Shown piece after piece: positions 45,625 to 57,833 of a stretch of 64,000 nt of DNA. Each line of letters opens with the position of its first letter. Position 1 is the first letter of the stretch. Position numbers and translations under genes: made by a program. This stretch comes from Apostichopus japonicus. Lineage: Eukaryota; Echinodermata; Holothuroidea; Aspidochirotida; Stichopodidae. Where the stretch lies: contig NC_092563.1 of NCBI RefSeq assembly GCF_037975245.1, positions 5,147,501-5,211,500 on the forward strand, written 5' to 3'. The notes under the pieces are model-generated. The model was not told the DNA's origin and did no database searches. It saw nothing but the letters and a program-made list of their open reading frames with translations.

Positions 45625-47129
45625 ATATGTCTAGCACCAACAGCCTGCGGTATAGGTGACGTCATCAAAAGTTTCAGAAATTACGGTGGCCGAATAAGAC
45701 CATCTAACGTGAAATATAAAACAGAGATTTTACATTGTTCGTAGAGGAGGGTTTTCCTGAATTCTGAAAGGAAAATGGGATATACGTTTTAAAGAAAACA
45801 CAAAGAAAGAAAATGTCCGTGTGCATCAATGACATCACACCTGTTTGTTTCAAGTTCACTTTTTTGTACAAAATATATCAGCTTCAAATATTGTTATCTC
45901 GCAAACGATTCATAGGAAATTCAATTGCACCAGGATGCTTACACAATGTTCCTCTTTCCATCATCAACCAACTATTATAGGGAAATACTTTATAAGGGAA
46001 AAAAGGGACATAAGGTTACTTTATTAGCTCTACTTTATTCATTGTTTTACACCGATAATTGAAGATATAAAAGCACGCTAGGGCATTCTGACCGTAGCGG
46101 TAGCCTTTATATGCTGGGGGAAGCCATATTGGGTATTTAGGTGTACATTATTTGTTAGGTTTGTGTTATCATTATTTGTTCTACATGCCAAAAAGGGACC
46201 TTCTAGGGGAGGAGGTGGCATATGAGCTGTGTGGGTGGGCTTTGTAGGAGACTGTGCTTCAATGTTCTTAATTGAAACTCATATCGGGGCTGAAAATGAA
46301 ACTGATAAGCCTACACATGACACACATAGACGTAATAACTATATTTATGTACCGTATTTTCACATTAGACTGCTACACTGTTCACGCAGGTTAAATATTA
46401 GGAGCTCTCTATGCGCTTATTGTTATTCTTACCAAATTCGCCAGAACCAAAGCAAACAGACGGCTATCGCATTCGCGATCATTCATCTGAGACGTGATGA
46501 CCTGTTAAAAAAGGCGTTCTTTTAGAACGCCTTTGTCTACAATACATGCCTAGAATCTTGAGGTTGCACGCTACTGACTAATGAAATCAGAAGAAATGAT
46601 ATGATCATTTAGCGAAAACTAACTGAAATAGCGAATACTGTGCAGGCATTCACACTTTCTACTTTCATTTAGAAAGTGCAAATCTCACGGGGAAAGCTGC
46701 CCCTACCGGCTACGGCCTTGCACTTGGCATCAGTTAACTTATCAGTTATCAGTTAACAAATAAAACTATTTTATGAACATAACAACTAATCTAGGACTTG
46801 AGGATTAATGTTTACCATAGTCATAATAGCAACATGACTAGCAGCTAAGTATATACCCATGCAAGCGTAGTACCATAACGTAGTCTCAAAACTCCTATGA
46901 AATGTATCATTATCTCAAACACTTAGAACTATAATTAGTGGACTTGCTAACCAAACTGGTTGCACAATATAATTTACGTGTAGTAACTAGCTAGTAGCTA
47001 GTAGTGACTAGCAGTTTAGCACACATGCAGGCGTAGTACCATAAATCCTATGTATCTGTATTATTTCAAAACACTTAAAACTATCGCTAGTGGCCTTGCT
47101 AACCAAACTGAATGCATAATATAATTTAC
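45625..47129. other. Intergenic DNA, no gene supported
   Basis: Only short open frames. A 23-bp hairpin (AAGGCGTTCTTTTAGAACGC and two further bases) lies at 46511-46533, and another, CACTTTCTA paired with TAGAAAGTG, around 46652-46677. These could be structural or chance. No splice-flanked coding exon recognised. Confidence 0.4.
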
Positions 47130-47609
47130 GTGTAGTGTTATGTTGCTTGCATACGTGGTATTTATAACATAAACTATAAACTATATATATATGAAAAATA
47201 ATATACTGGAAAGGTGATAATTAGCGAATGTTGCGGGCTTTCATTATCTGTTGCCTTAGCAGATAGCCTCTTTCAGCGGTGTATGGACGCGGTTCCTCGT
47301 TTATTTTACTCAATAATAAATGAAACCCGTAATTCTTATTTCAACCCAGTTGAAAAGATCTATTTTTCATAAAGTGGAGTTGAACAGATGAGAATAAAAT
47401 GATAATAACTACTTTACTCATAGCACATGTGTTTGAGCTCCTTTCATGAGATACACGAGTCATTATGAGCCTGATAGCCTAGCCACTACACTAAACCTGG
47501 GGGGGGGGGGTTGATACTATATGTCCCCCACCCTTCATAAGATGGGGGACGTGTCTCCCTGTCCGTCCATGATTGACGCTCCTGTTTCTACTTCAAAATT
47601 GGGATCCGT

Positions 47610-47910
47610 CTCAATGTAAGTACAGTACAATAGAGTAGTAGAGTAGACAGTACACGATAGAGTACACAGTAGAGTAAGTAGAGTACACTAGAGTAGAAGA
47701 GTTGTAGAGTAAGTAGAGTATAAAATACACAGTAGAGTACACAGTAGAGTTGAATTGAGTAGTAGATTAAGTAGAGTACACTAAAGTAGAAGAGTAGTAC
47801 AGTAAGTAGAGTATACAATACACAGTAGAGTACACAGTAGAGTACAATATAGTACACTAGAGTACACAGTAGATTACACAGTAGAGTAGAGTAAGTAGAG
47901 TACACTCGTC
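47610..47910. repeat. Minisatellite AGTAGAGTACAC, copy 1
   Basis: A 5-bp-based minisatellite (AGTAGAGTACACAGTAGAGT and variants). It creates a spurious open frame rich in YCVLYC on the minus strand. Its counterpart at 51025-51535 is longer. Confidence 0.85.
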
Positions 47911-49279
47911 ATTATTATTATTAACTTTTAAATCCATGTGAAGCTTGAAACTTCATGCAATCCAAGATCAACGCAATAGAATTTAAAAAAATAGTGCTTG
48001 TCAATGTATAACAATGACATTTTTTAAAGTTCACTTATGGAACAAACCGTTACAATTTCAAATACAGGAATTCAAAATTCACCAGGCTCAGGTATATTAA
48101 AATATGGTTCCTCTTTCCTCAGTCGACACTAAATTATGCCTTAGATGGTCAATAGGACGTTACTGCTGTCTTTACAATTTTGCCCTGAATAGAATGAAAC
48201 ATACATTTTAGGTACTGCGGTGTTCTTGACGATTTTAAGCTCTCCTTCTTAGACATATATATGTCTCGTTATAGACATACTTTAACACTAACTGAACAAT
48301 TCCATTAGAGAACGGTTGATACTTGACACGTGATGCATTTGAAGGACATCATTCGTTCTGGTTGAGGGACGTGGCGGGATGAGGTTCAAGTGTGGAGAAA
48401 TAAGTGGCCGGGTGGTGGGGGCGGGGGTGGGTTGTAGATTCTGGACACTCCGGTGAAAACAAAATTTATTAACAATTGATCCAAGTAACAACATTTCTGA
48501 AAACAGTTTGATTATACGTATATATTCATTTCTTCATTTCGACGAAATGGAAGTGGTAATCCAATTAACAGATTTACATAATTTAATGTCATAGAAGACC
48601 TTTTCAGACAGGGAATTACCGCCATTTATAATTAACATTTTTGACCTACCTTGAACTTCCAGAAGAAAACATATGACATAGAGGTTTTCACAGACATAAA
48701 CACGTCGGAGCTTGCGCACAAACAACCCAATCACTGAGTGACGCGTTTTCATGAGCAACTACGTCAGTCAAACATTGAATGAAGACTGCGTACGTACGTA
48801 CCGACAATGTCACAACAGAATCCGCTGTGTCTAGGGAAAGTCACAAGTACTCTTTCACGTTTACAGGGACAGATAAGTTGTGAATGGACACTTAGTCTCT
48901 CATACCAGAATTCGTCGTGACCATCATGGGAAGAAAGGTAAAGTAAATGAGGCAATTGTTTAAATTATTTCGGATTTCTCGTCATATATTTTGAAAGCTC
49001 GTGTGTTATACGAGCGTGGCTTATTAAATTGCACTCTAACAGGTATCTACGGATACTCTATGAGAACTCCATAAGCCTATTTGTAAATGCAAGGGATATC
49101 GACGTAAATATATTGAGTGGTCGGAGGAGGGATTACTTTATAAGTTACCTTGATAGGAATTAGAGTTACATCCAATACGAATGGTACAACTGTTTTCATA
49201 ATAAGGTAGATACACTGCATGGATTTGATTATGGCAGTGCAAAATATACAACGGCTACTTAGACCCTAAAAATATATAG

Positions 49280-49355
49280 GGATATATATATATATATATA
49301 TATATAGGATACATATATATATATATATATAGGGTATATATATATATACATATAT
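49280..49355. repeat. TA microsatellite
   Basis: Alternating TA tracts with GGATACATATA and GGGTATATA interruptions, inside copy 1 of the segmental duplication; largely absent from the matching part of copy 2. Confidence 0.85.
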
Positions 49356-50400
49356 GGGTAGCCTATTTATTGCTATCGGCCTATATATACCCCGTTCTGC
49401 TGTGGCTTGCTTCGTTTACTTTATTTCGCTTTATATTACGAACTATGCAATCACTAACTCACTACTCCTTGTTGGTTAGATTTTGTTGTATACAGTCACT
49501 TAATCATAACGATGTTTCCCCCACCTATTTATTTTTGCCAAACTGTTGGCCTATTCTGAGTTGAAGAACTGCCAGTGTTAAGTCATCCCTAGTAAGCCTC
49601 TCGTAAATTTACATGATATCAATCAGTGCAATACTACAACGTTGTACTTTTCACATCACACAATGTTCAAGGGACGAAATAGGAGAGGAAATTTCGGCAC
49701 AAGATTAACAAATTCTGGCAATATTTTGCAATTTGCTCTGTACCTTAAAAGCGTACCCTTGTAAGACTCTTGTACGCTTTATATATGTATTTCCCTCCCA
49801 TGACAGTCTACTAGGGCTATGTAATACGAGGCCATTTTGCTGCAAAACCATGTAGCTAGAACCTCACGTACAGTATATAAATGGTGAGTGCAAGGAAAAT
49901 AGAAGTACTGAAGAAACTACAGAGGTCGTTATAAAATCATATTTTGCACACTTTGTGAATTTATTGAATAAACTGTATATAATGAAATTTCGCATGTTGA
50001 CATGGTTTTATAGTCCACTGCACAGTAACCACTCCTCATTTGGAATTTCCCGATTGCGAGACACAGGTCACATACAAACCGCTGTGGCACTAACATACGT
50101 ACAGCACGAATTGTACGTGGCCTACTCATCACTACAGGATGGTATTTGATACAGTAATGCTCATGTCTGACAGAATTCTCATGCGAGCTAGATCTGTGTA
50201 CAAAACAGAAGGTGAAGCATTGATCTGCTATATATATATATATATATATATTTGGTTGGTTGGTCTATCTGTTATCTATCTTGGTGCAGAGTGCTCTATG
50301 TCCGGTAGACAGAGAGTTGTCTGAAAATCCCTCAACGCATGAAACTCTGAGTAACAACTTCTAGTGTTCCACTAGTCTCAATATATATATTTAACACTAA

Positions 50401-50700
50401 GATATTAAAACTAAGATATTAGCCAAGTTTTTTCCCTGCCAAAAGCGTTAATTGGCGAGTAATTAAGGACACTTGCAGATAATGAGAAAAGTGTCCTCCG
50501 ACAAATTACACATTTAATATTAATTGCATACAGTTCCCCCAACCCACTAGTTTGAATTCAACCAATCAGAGATGCAGGTTTAGTAATGAGCCGTTACTAA
50601 AAATAGATGCAAAACGTCGAGTTGGTAACTTGGTACAACCAACGAGCTGGTACCAAAAGTAACAGCTCCCTGGTACAACTGCCATAGACAATCTACACTA
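50401..50700. mobile_element. Fragment of the family-1 piggyBac-type MITE
   Basis: Matches the interior of 36512-37152: ACTAAGATATTAGCCAAG, CGTTAATTGGCGAGTA, GAATTCAACCAATCAGAGAT and GGTACAACTGCCATAGACAA. Both TIRs are missing. Confidence 0.7.
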
Positions 50701-51024
50701 GCACTAATGTTGTACTTGGAGTCTTATCAAGACCAACAAAATGTCATCCTTCGTCATACATAATATGTAGAACCATATTGTAATAACAAGTACAGACGCC
50801 ATTTGATGTTAACAGAGGTCTTTGGAATTATTTAAAACATAGATGAACTTGATATATTTTTGTTGGTTTCCATAAAATATAGTCCTATCGGTTTTATGTA
50901 GTGTTATGTTGCGTGCATACGTGGTAATTATAACATATACTATAAAATATGATAGAATATGTGTCCCTGTTCCCTCCATGATTGACGCTCCTGTTTCTGC
51001 TACAAAATGGGGATCCGTCTCAAT

Positions 51025-51535
51025 GTAAGTAGAATACACTAGAGTACACAGTACACGAAAGAGTACACAGTAGAGTACGCTAGAGAAGTAGAGTAAGTAG
51101 AGTACTACACACAGTCGAGTACACAGTCGATTACACAGTAGAGTAAACAGTAGTGTACACTAGAGTAGTTGAGTACACTAGATTACACAGTACACAGTAG
51201 AGTACACTAGAGTAGTAGAGTAAGTAGAGTACAATAGAGTACACAGAACACGGTAGAGTACACAGTAGAGTACACAATAGAGTACACTAGAGTAGTAGAG
51301 TACACTAGAGTACACAGTACACTAGAGTATACAGTAGAGTACACTAGAGTATTGGAGTAAGTAGAGTACAATAGAGTAGTAGAGTACACTAGAGTACACA
51401 GCACACGGTAGAGTACACTAGAGTAGAAGAGTAGTAGAGTCAGTAGAGTACACTAGAGTAGTAGAGTACATTAAAATACACAGTAGAGTACACAGTAGAT
51501 TACACAGTAGGGTAGATTAAGTAGAGTACACTCAT
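51025..51535. repeat. Minisatellite AGTAGAGTACAC, copy 2
   Basis: About 510 bp of AGAGTACACTAGAGTAGTAG-type repeats, longer than its counterpart at 47610. Not coding. Confidence 0.85.
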
Positions 51536-52838
51536 TGTTATTATTATTATTAACTTGTATAATCCCTGTGAAGCTTTGATACTTCATGCAATCCAAGATC
51601 AACGAAATAGAATTTTTTTAAAAGTGGCTCTCAATGTATAACTATGACATGTTTCAAGTTCACTTATGGTACAAACCGTTACTATTTCAACTATACCGCT
51701 TTCTCAAATATAGGAATGCAAATTTCACCAGGCTCAGGTATATTAGAATATGGTATCTTTCCTCCGTCGACACTAAATTATGCCTTAGATGGTCAATAGG
51801 ACATTACTGCTGTCTTTACAATTTTGCCCTGAATAGAGTGAAACATACATTTTTGGTACTGCGAAGTTCTTGACGATTTTGAGCTCTCCTTCTTAGACAC
51901 ATATATGTCTCGTTATTGACATACAGTACTATAAACTGAACAATTCCATTAGAGAACGATTGATACTTGACACGTAATGCATTTGAAGGACATCATTCGT
52001 TCTAGTTGAGGGACGTGGCGGGATGAGGTTCAAGTGTGGAGAAATAAGTGACCAGGTGGGGGGGGGGGGGTTGTAGATTCTGGACGCTTCGGTGAAAACA
52101 AAATTTATATTAACAATTGATCCAACATTTCTGTAAACAACATTTCTGTAAACAACATTTCTGTAAACAACATTTCTAAAAACAGTTTGATTATACGTAT
52201 ATCTTCATTTCTTCATTTCGACGAAATGGATTTGGTAATCCAATTAACACATTTACATAATTTAATGTCATAGAAGACCTTTTCAGACAGGGAATTACCG
52301 GCATTTATAATTAACATTTTTGACCTACCTGGAACTTCCAGAAGAAAACATATGATATAGAGGTTTTCACAGACATAAACACGTCGGAGCTTGCGCACAA
52401 ACAACCCAATCACTGAGTGACTCGTATTCATGACACCTACGTCATCGAGCGAGAATGTAAGTCAAACATTGAATGAAGACTGCGTACGTACGTACCGACT
52501 ATGTCACAAAAGAATCCGCAGTGTCTAAGCAAAGTCACAAGTACTCTTTCACGTTTACAGGGACAGATAAGTTGTGAATGGACACTTAGTCTCTCATACC
52601 AGAATACGTCGTGACCATCATGGGAAGAAAGGTAAAGTAAATGAGGCAACTGTTTAAATTATTTCGGGTATCTCATATCATATTTGGAAAGCTCGTGTGT
52701 TATACGAGCGTGGCTAATTAAATTGCACTCTAACAGGTATCTACGGATACTCTATGAGACGTAAATATATTGACTGGACGGAGGAGGGATTACTTTATAA
52801 GTTACCTTGATAGGCATTAGAGTTACGTCCAATACTAA

Positions 52839-54173
52839 CCCAGGAAAAAATGTACCTCAAATTTACCGCGGTAACATACCACACTTTTACCCCGGTTTTA
52901 CCGGGGTAAAAACGCGGTAAATTTGTTGTACATTACCGCGGTGTTTTGGCCCTATGGACAGAGAATACCCAAATCTGAGGACACTGATTGGTCAATTTTT
53001 GTGTGCCACAGTGTTGAGGCACAGAAGCTATGCCTTATGTGTGCTAGTTTATATAGTTTTTTTTTTCATTTTAAAGGCTTTTATGTTCTCCCTAATAATG
53101 AAAAAAGAATTAATTGTTGTCTCCTCTCAAATATATCAGGGATTCCATGAAGGAATTCTCTATGTATCTATCCTCTGCTTGTTATTTTTTAGGAAAAGAG
53201 ATGCATACTATAACATATAGGAATAGCAGTTTGTCTCTCTTCTTTATTCAACTAATATCCACAGGTAATTAATATTGCCAACATTAAGATATGAATAGAA
53301 CAAAAGGTTTGTCATATCAGTATTGCAAAAATATGGGACAAAATCATGGAAAATTGCTGTAAATGTACCATCATGTTTCATAGTGTGACCCATATATGTT
53401 CTACTGTGGTAAAATCATGGTACAAATATGGTAAATTTACCATAGTATAATTGCACCATATAGTTTTACCCTATTTTTACTGTGGTTAATCATGGCACAA
53501 TTGTAGGAATTTCACATATGTAGTTTATGTACCATATAAACTTACCCTACTTTTACCGCGGTAATACCATGGTAAAACTGTGGTTAATTTACCGTAGTAA
53601 ATGTACCGCACTTTTACCCTACTTTTACCGCGGTAATACCATGGTAAAACTGTGGTTAATTTACCGTAGTAAATGTACCGCACTTTTACCCTACTTATAC
53701 CGTGGTAATATCATGGTAAAACTGCGGTAAATTTACCGCGGTAAATGTACCACACTTTTACCCTACTTTTACCGCGGTAATACCATGGTAAAACTGTGGT
53801 AAATTTACCATAGTAAATGTACCACACTTTTACCGCGGTAAAACCATGGTAAAACTGCGGTAAAATTACCGCGGTAAATGTACCCCACTTTTACCCTACT
53901 TTTACCGCGGTAATACCATGGTAAAACTGTGGTAAATTTACCGTAGTAAATGTACCACACTTTTACCGCGGTAAAACCATGGTAAAACTGCGGTAAATTT
54001 ACCGCAGTAAATGTACCGCACTTTTACCATACTTTTACCGCGGTATTACCATGGTAAAACTGCGGTAAATGTACCGCGGTTGATTTTACCACAATTTTAC
54101 CACACATTTACCCTATTTACCACACATTTACCATAGTTTACCGCGGTAAAATTAGGGTACATTTTTTGCTGGG
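52839..54173. mobile_element. TIR element with a TTACCGCGGTAA palindrome array
   Basis: Left end CCCAGGAAAAAATGTACC and right end (reverse complement) CCCAGCAAAAAATGTACC form TIRs that continue into TTTACCGCGGTAA on both sides. The flanks share only AA. The unoccupied site is preserved in copy 1 near 49180, so the boundaries are well defined. No transposase is visible in the 1,335 bp. From 53540 the interior is a tandem array of a unit of roughly 60-90 bp made of palindromes ACCGCGGT and CCATGG separated by TTTACC words. Superfamily unknown. Confidence 0.75.
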
Positions 54174-55153
54174 AATGGTACAACTGTTTTCATAATAAGG
54201 TAGATACACTGCATGGACTTGATTATGGCAGTGCAAAATATACAACGGCTACTAAGACCCTAAAAATATATAGGGTTCGTGTGCTGACAAACACCCAGGC
54301 TCACTGAATGGAAATATTAAAATCAGAAATTTACCTCTAATTTATTATACCTGTTTTTTCGCTTTATTCTATTGTCTAGGTATAGTAAGTATTTCACTAT
54401 TGTGATGTTGTTATGTGTAGCCTTTATATTGCCTATCGGCCTATATATACCCGCCCGCTGTGGCTTTTTCGTTTACTTTATTTCGCTTTATATTACGAGC
54501 TATGCAATCACTAACTCATTACTCCTTGTTGGTTTGATTTTGTAGTAAACAGTCACTCAATCATATAGATGTAGCCCCCCTCCCATTTTTTTGCCACACT
54601 GTTGGTCTATTGTGAGTTGAAGAACTGCCAGTGTTAAGTCATCTCTAGTAAGCCTCTCATACGCCCCTCGTAAATTTACGTATTATTAATCAGTGCAATA
54701 CTACAACGTTGTACTTTGTCGCATCACACAATGTTAAAGAGTTAAGGGACGCTTAGGAGAGGAAATTTCGGTACGAAGATTAGAACATTCTGGCAATATT
54801 TTGCAATTTGCTCTGTACCTAAAAGCGTACCCTTGCACTCGTACGCTTTATATATGTATTCCCCCTCCCATGACAGTCTACTAGGCTTATGTAATACGAG
54901 GCCATTTTGCTGCAAAACCATGTGGCTATAGGACCTCACGTACAGTATGGCCCTATATATATATACATAAATGGTGAGTGCAAGGAAAATAGCTGACGAA
55001 ACCACAGAGGTCGTTATAAAATCATATTTTGAACACTTTGTGCATTAATTGAATCAACTGTAATAGTCCATTGTACCACGCCTCATTTGGAATTTCCCGA
55101 TTGCGAGACACATGTCAGAGACAAACCGCTGTGGCACTAACGTAGGCTACGTA

Positions 55154-55472
55154 TATGGCAAGCCATGTGGGACAACACTGCATAATATATCCGCGTATTA
55201 ATTCGAATATATACGCGTATTAATTCGAATATATGTGTTATAGCCTACATGTGTAAAGTTTCGCTTTTGAAGCGATCTCGCGAACCCGCCAAAACATTTA
55301 TCGTTGGCATATGTACACAGCAAGAGCGGAAATGTTTTTTTTTTTCGTGTAACTCTAATTAATCCGTGCATATATTGGATTTAATCCCCATATTTATTTT
55401 ATTTAATTTAAATAAATTCCAATTAATACGCGGATATATTATGCAGTGTTTGTCCCACATGGCTTGCCATAT
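55154..55472. mobile_element. MITE with TATGGCAAGCC ends, copy 1
   Basis: Left end TATGGCAAGCCATGTGGGAC followed by AACACTGCATAATATATCCG; the right end is its reverse complement (TIR over 50 bp). Flanked by TA on each side, consistent with a Tc1/mariner-type target, though only two bases. The matching place in copy 1 of the duplication (about 50090) has no insert. Confidence 0.7.
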
Positions 55473-55493
55473 ACGTACGGCACGAATTGTACG

Positions 55494-56026
55494 TATATGG
55501 CAAGCCATGTGGGACAAACACTGCATAATATATCAGCGTATTGATCGTAATTTATACGCGTATTAATTGGAATATATACGCGTATATATTATTAGCCAAT
55601 CATATGGCCCAAATATAACCGCGTATTAATTCGAATATATACACGTATTAATTCGAATATATACACGTATTAATTCGAATATATATACACGTATTAAATA
55701 GAATATATATGGGGATTAAATCCAATATATGCACGGATTAATTAGAATATACACGAAAACACATTTCCGCTCTTGTTGTGTACTAATACCAACGATAAAT
55801 GTTTTGGCGGGCTCGCGAGATCGCTTCATAAAGCGAAACTTTACACATGTACAACACATATATATATATATTCGAATTAATACGCGTATATATTCGCTAT
55901 ATTTATATATATATATATATACGTGTATTAATTCGAATATATATATGTGTTGTATATATATGTGTTGTATATATATATATATGTTGTATGTATATATATA
56001 TGTGTTGTATGTATATATATGTGTTG

Positions 56027-56088
<62 letters not shown>

Positions 56089-56090
56089 CA
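55494..56090. mobile_element. MITE with TATGGCAAGCC ends, copy 2, degraded
   Basis: Starts with the same TATGGCAAGCCATGTGGGAC end, only 20 bp from copy 1. The interior (ATTAAATCCAATATATGCAC, CGAGATCGCTTCATAAAGCG) is inverted relative to copy 1, so the pair folds into a long hairpin. The right end has been overrun by a TATATATGTGTTGTATG array and a pure TA tract (56032-56085). Spurious YIYIYI reading frames arise here. Confidence 0.6.
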
Positions 56091-56191
56091 GACTTTGTGT
56101 TAATGAAAAGGAGTTAAACGACAAAGGCAAATGAATATATAAAATGAAACTCGTAATGAGTTGGAAAACCAAGAACAGTGAAAAAACTTCC

Positions 56192-56265
56192 AGCCTCCAC
56201 CGGGATTCGAACCCGGGCCTCGCGCTTTGTACGCGGACACCCTAACCAACTAGGCTATGGACGCT
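56192..56265 (-). tRNA. tRNA-like sequence (pseudogene or SINE head)
   Basis: About 73 nt on the minus strand: acceptor GCGTCCA pairs with TGGAGGC at six of seven positions. The D-arm is TAGCCTAGTTGGTTAGGGT; the anticodon arm is TCCGC-GTACAAA-GCGCG with one mismatch; the T-arm is CCGGG-TTCGAAT-CCCGG. Both internal polymerase III boxes are good. The loop would place ACA at the anticodon, not a standard eukaryotic tRNA, so a pseudogene or SINE head is more likely than a working gene. Confidence 0.55.
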
Positions 56266-57706
56266 GATTGTAAGTCCAGAGGTTCGAAACCGGTAAGGAA
56301 GGTCGTAATTCCACTGTAGGAGTTTGTCACATGTGTCGAACAATACTAGTTTGTTTTTTGTGACATATTGTGCCTTATACATAAAGTCTGTTCAAAGTAT
56401 CTCTTTCGAGATCCTGCTTTAGGAAGCACAAATGATTTCGAGTTGGATAGCATCATGCTGGATCTCTAGAGTTTAAAGTTTATTTTTGCGCATACTTTGG
56501 AGCACCCTCAGGTGTCAAATCTCAGAGGTAAGATTCCTGGCAGTGTGAACGATGTATCCGACCATGAATCAACATTGGTCGAAACTGTACGGTAAGACAA
56601 ATTTGTCAAGACAGTGCCAGCGATGACTCTTTGTTTACAAGAGAGATGAAACGGATCATTTTCCTATGTGTTATTTTGAGCGAAAGGAATCAATAAGTGG
56701 CGGCAATTACCATTTACTTTTGACAACACTTTGGGGCCGTTAACCGACCCCCCCCCCCCCCGCGCCCCAACTCACACTTCTAAACGGTGCATATATCGTG
56801 TGTACTAAATAGGTGCATTAATAGTGTCAAATGAATATCCTGATCAAATGTTATTATGAGATTCATCTCAATTGGTACAAAAGAAACATGATGTTTGAAA
56901 TGGTTTTACAGGCCACAAGTTGTATGACTTAAAACGGCCCATGTGCAATTTCCCAAATGGTTCGGCTCACCTGGAAATGGAAATCCCTGGTTGAACTAAC
57001 GTTGCACTGTGACAATTTGATATGGATACTGTTTTCATCCAGCATTATAATCATTTTAGGAATTTCCACTCAGGCTAAATTTAAACGGAGGTTTGTCCCG
57101 TTAGACACCCGATGAAGCGAAGCGAGATATCAGACAGATATGGCTGTGAAGAACTTTGATACCTGGGGCAGTATTTGTCGTATTATAGATGTGGAGGGAT
57201 TCCCCAATATGTCGCAATAAGTGTGGCAAACAATCTGAGTTGATTGACGTGGTTAGAGAGTGACACGTAGGAAGTTAATAAATATAGTATGTGTAACGGG
57301 GTTGGGTGGGGGTGTGGGGGTGGGGTGCTAGGTGGGGGTGGGGATAAGCAGAAAACTGGTAAGGTGTTGGTGTCTGCCAAGAAAGTTTTAGTTTTGTAGA
57401 TTCTACGGTGGTCTTTAAGGAACATTGTAATTTTCGTCTACTTCACCTTCAAGTTTCTATGGTTTCTCCAGAGTATCCCCAAGTTGAACTTAATGTCAGC
57501 TTTTTCCGAAAATTTCCACATTTTCGAAAAATCCACTAGTTTCCTGTTATTTAACTTTTTATGTCTTTGAATTAAACCCCTCGGTAAGCCTTTCAATCGA
57601 ACTTGTATGATAACTTTGTTTCATGTCCATCCCTTCTTGCCTATTAACTGAGAAGCTTATAATTTGCATGCATAATCCTTGATAGCCTTTCATATTGACT
57701 TTTCAG
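56266..57706. other. Interval upstream of the GTPase exons, no gene supported
   Basis: Contains a C14 run near 56749-56762, a GGGTGGGGGTG-rich tract at 57299-57345 and unremarkable AT-rich DNA. An upstream exon and promoter of the GTPase gene may lie here but I could not identify an ATG exon with a fitting donor. Confidence 0.35.
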
Positions 57707-57833
57707 AAAAATTCGAAACGGAAATCTCGAGAGTTTACGGCCTCGAAAAAAGCATCTCCGCAACTGCCTCCTGCTTCTGCGAATGAGAACGAAAGAAGCC
57801 CTTCTTCCTTGCCACCTCAACATCTATTGGAAG
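57707..57833 (+). CDS. Candidate basic linker exon of the GTPase gene
   Basis: Acceptor gacttttcag, 127 bp, donor GTTGGT (weak), phase 0 to 1, compatible with the next exon. Encodes KNSKRKSREFTASKKASPQ then LPPASANENERSPSSLPPQH, a basic, proline- and serine-rich disordered stretch with an NLS-like KRKSR. Support is phase and splice sites only. Confidence 0.4.

Larger units (their letters stand above)
47130..50125. repeat. Segmental duplication, copy 1 (older-state copy)
   Basis: Collinear with about 50896-55550: landmarks include GTGTTATGTTGCTTGCATAC (47135), GATTGACGCTCCTG (47573), GGATCCGTCTCAATGTAAGT (47602), the GAGGGACGTGGCGGGATGAG block (48365), GCGTACGTACGTACCG (48788) and GATTGCGAGACACA (50052). 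Small open frames at 48288-48494, 48534-48758 and 48764-48955 recur diverged in copy 2, but I see no recognisable protein. This copy lacks the TIR elements present in copy 2. Confidence 0.75.
50896..55550. repeat. Segmental duplication, copy 2 (with later insertions)
   Basis: Same order and orientation as 47130-50125 but interrupted by a 1,335-bp TIR element (52839-54173) and one or two smaller TIR elements (from 55154). The minisatellite is expanded. Where copy 1 reads GTTACATCCAATACGAATGG, copy 2 has the TIR element between CCAATACTAA and AATGG. Confidence 0.75.

Noticed and set aside
46511-46677. Two hairpins as further micro-insertions
   Set aside because: Neither AAGGCGTTCT...AGAACGCCTT nor CACTTTCTA...TAGAAAGTG is flanked by matching direct repeats.
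47588-47905. 105-residue minus-strand frame rich in YCVLYC
   Set aside because: Produced by the AGTAGAGTACAC minisatellite; no domain, no splice context.
55729-56172. Open frames made of YIYIYI runs
   Set aside because: Translation of TA and TATATG microsatellites.
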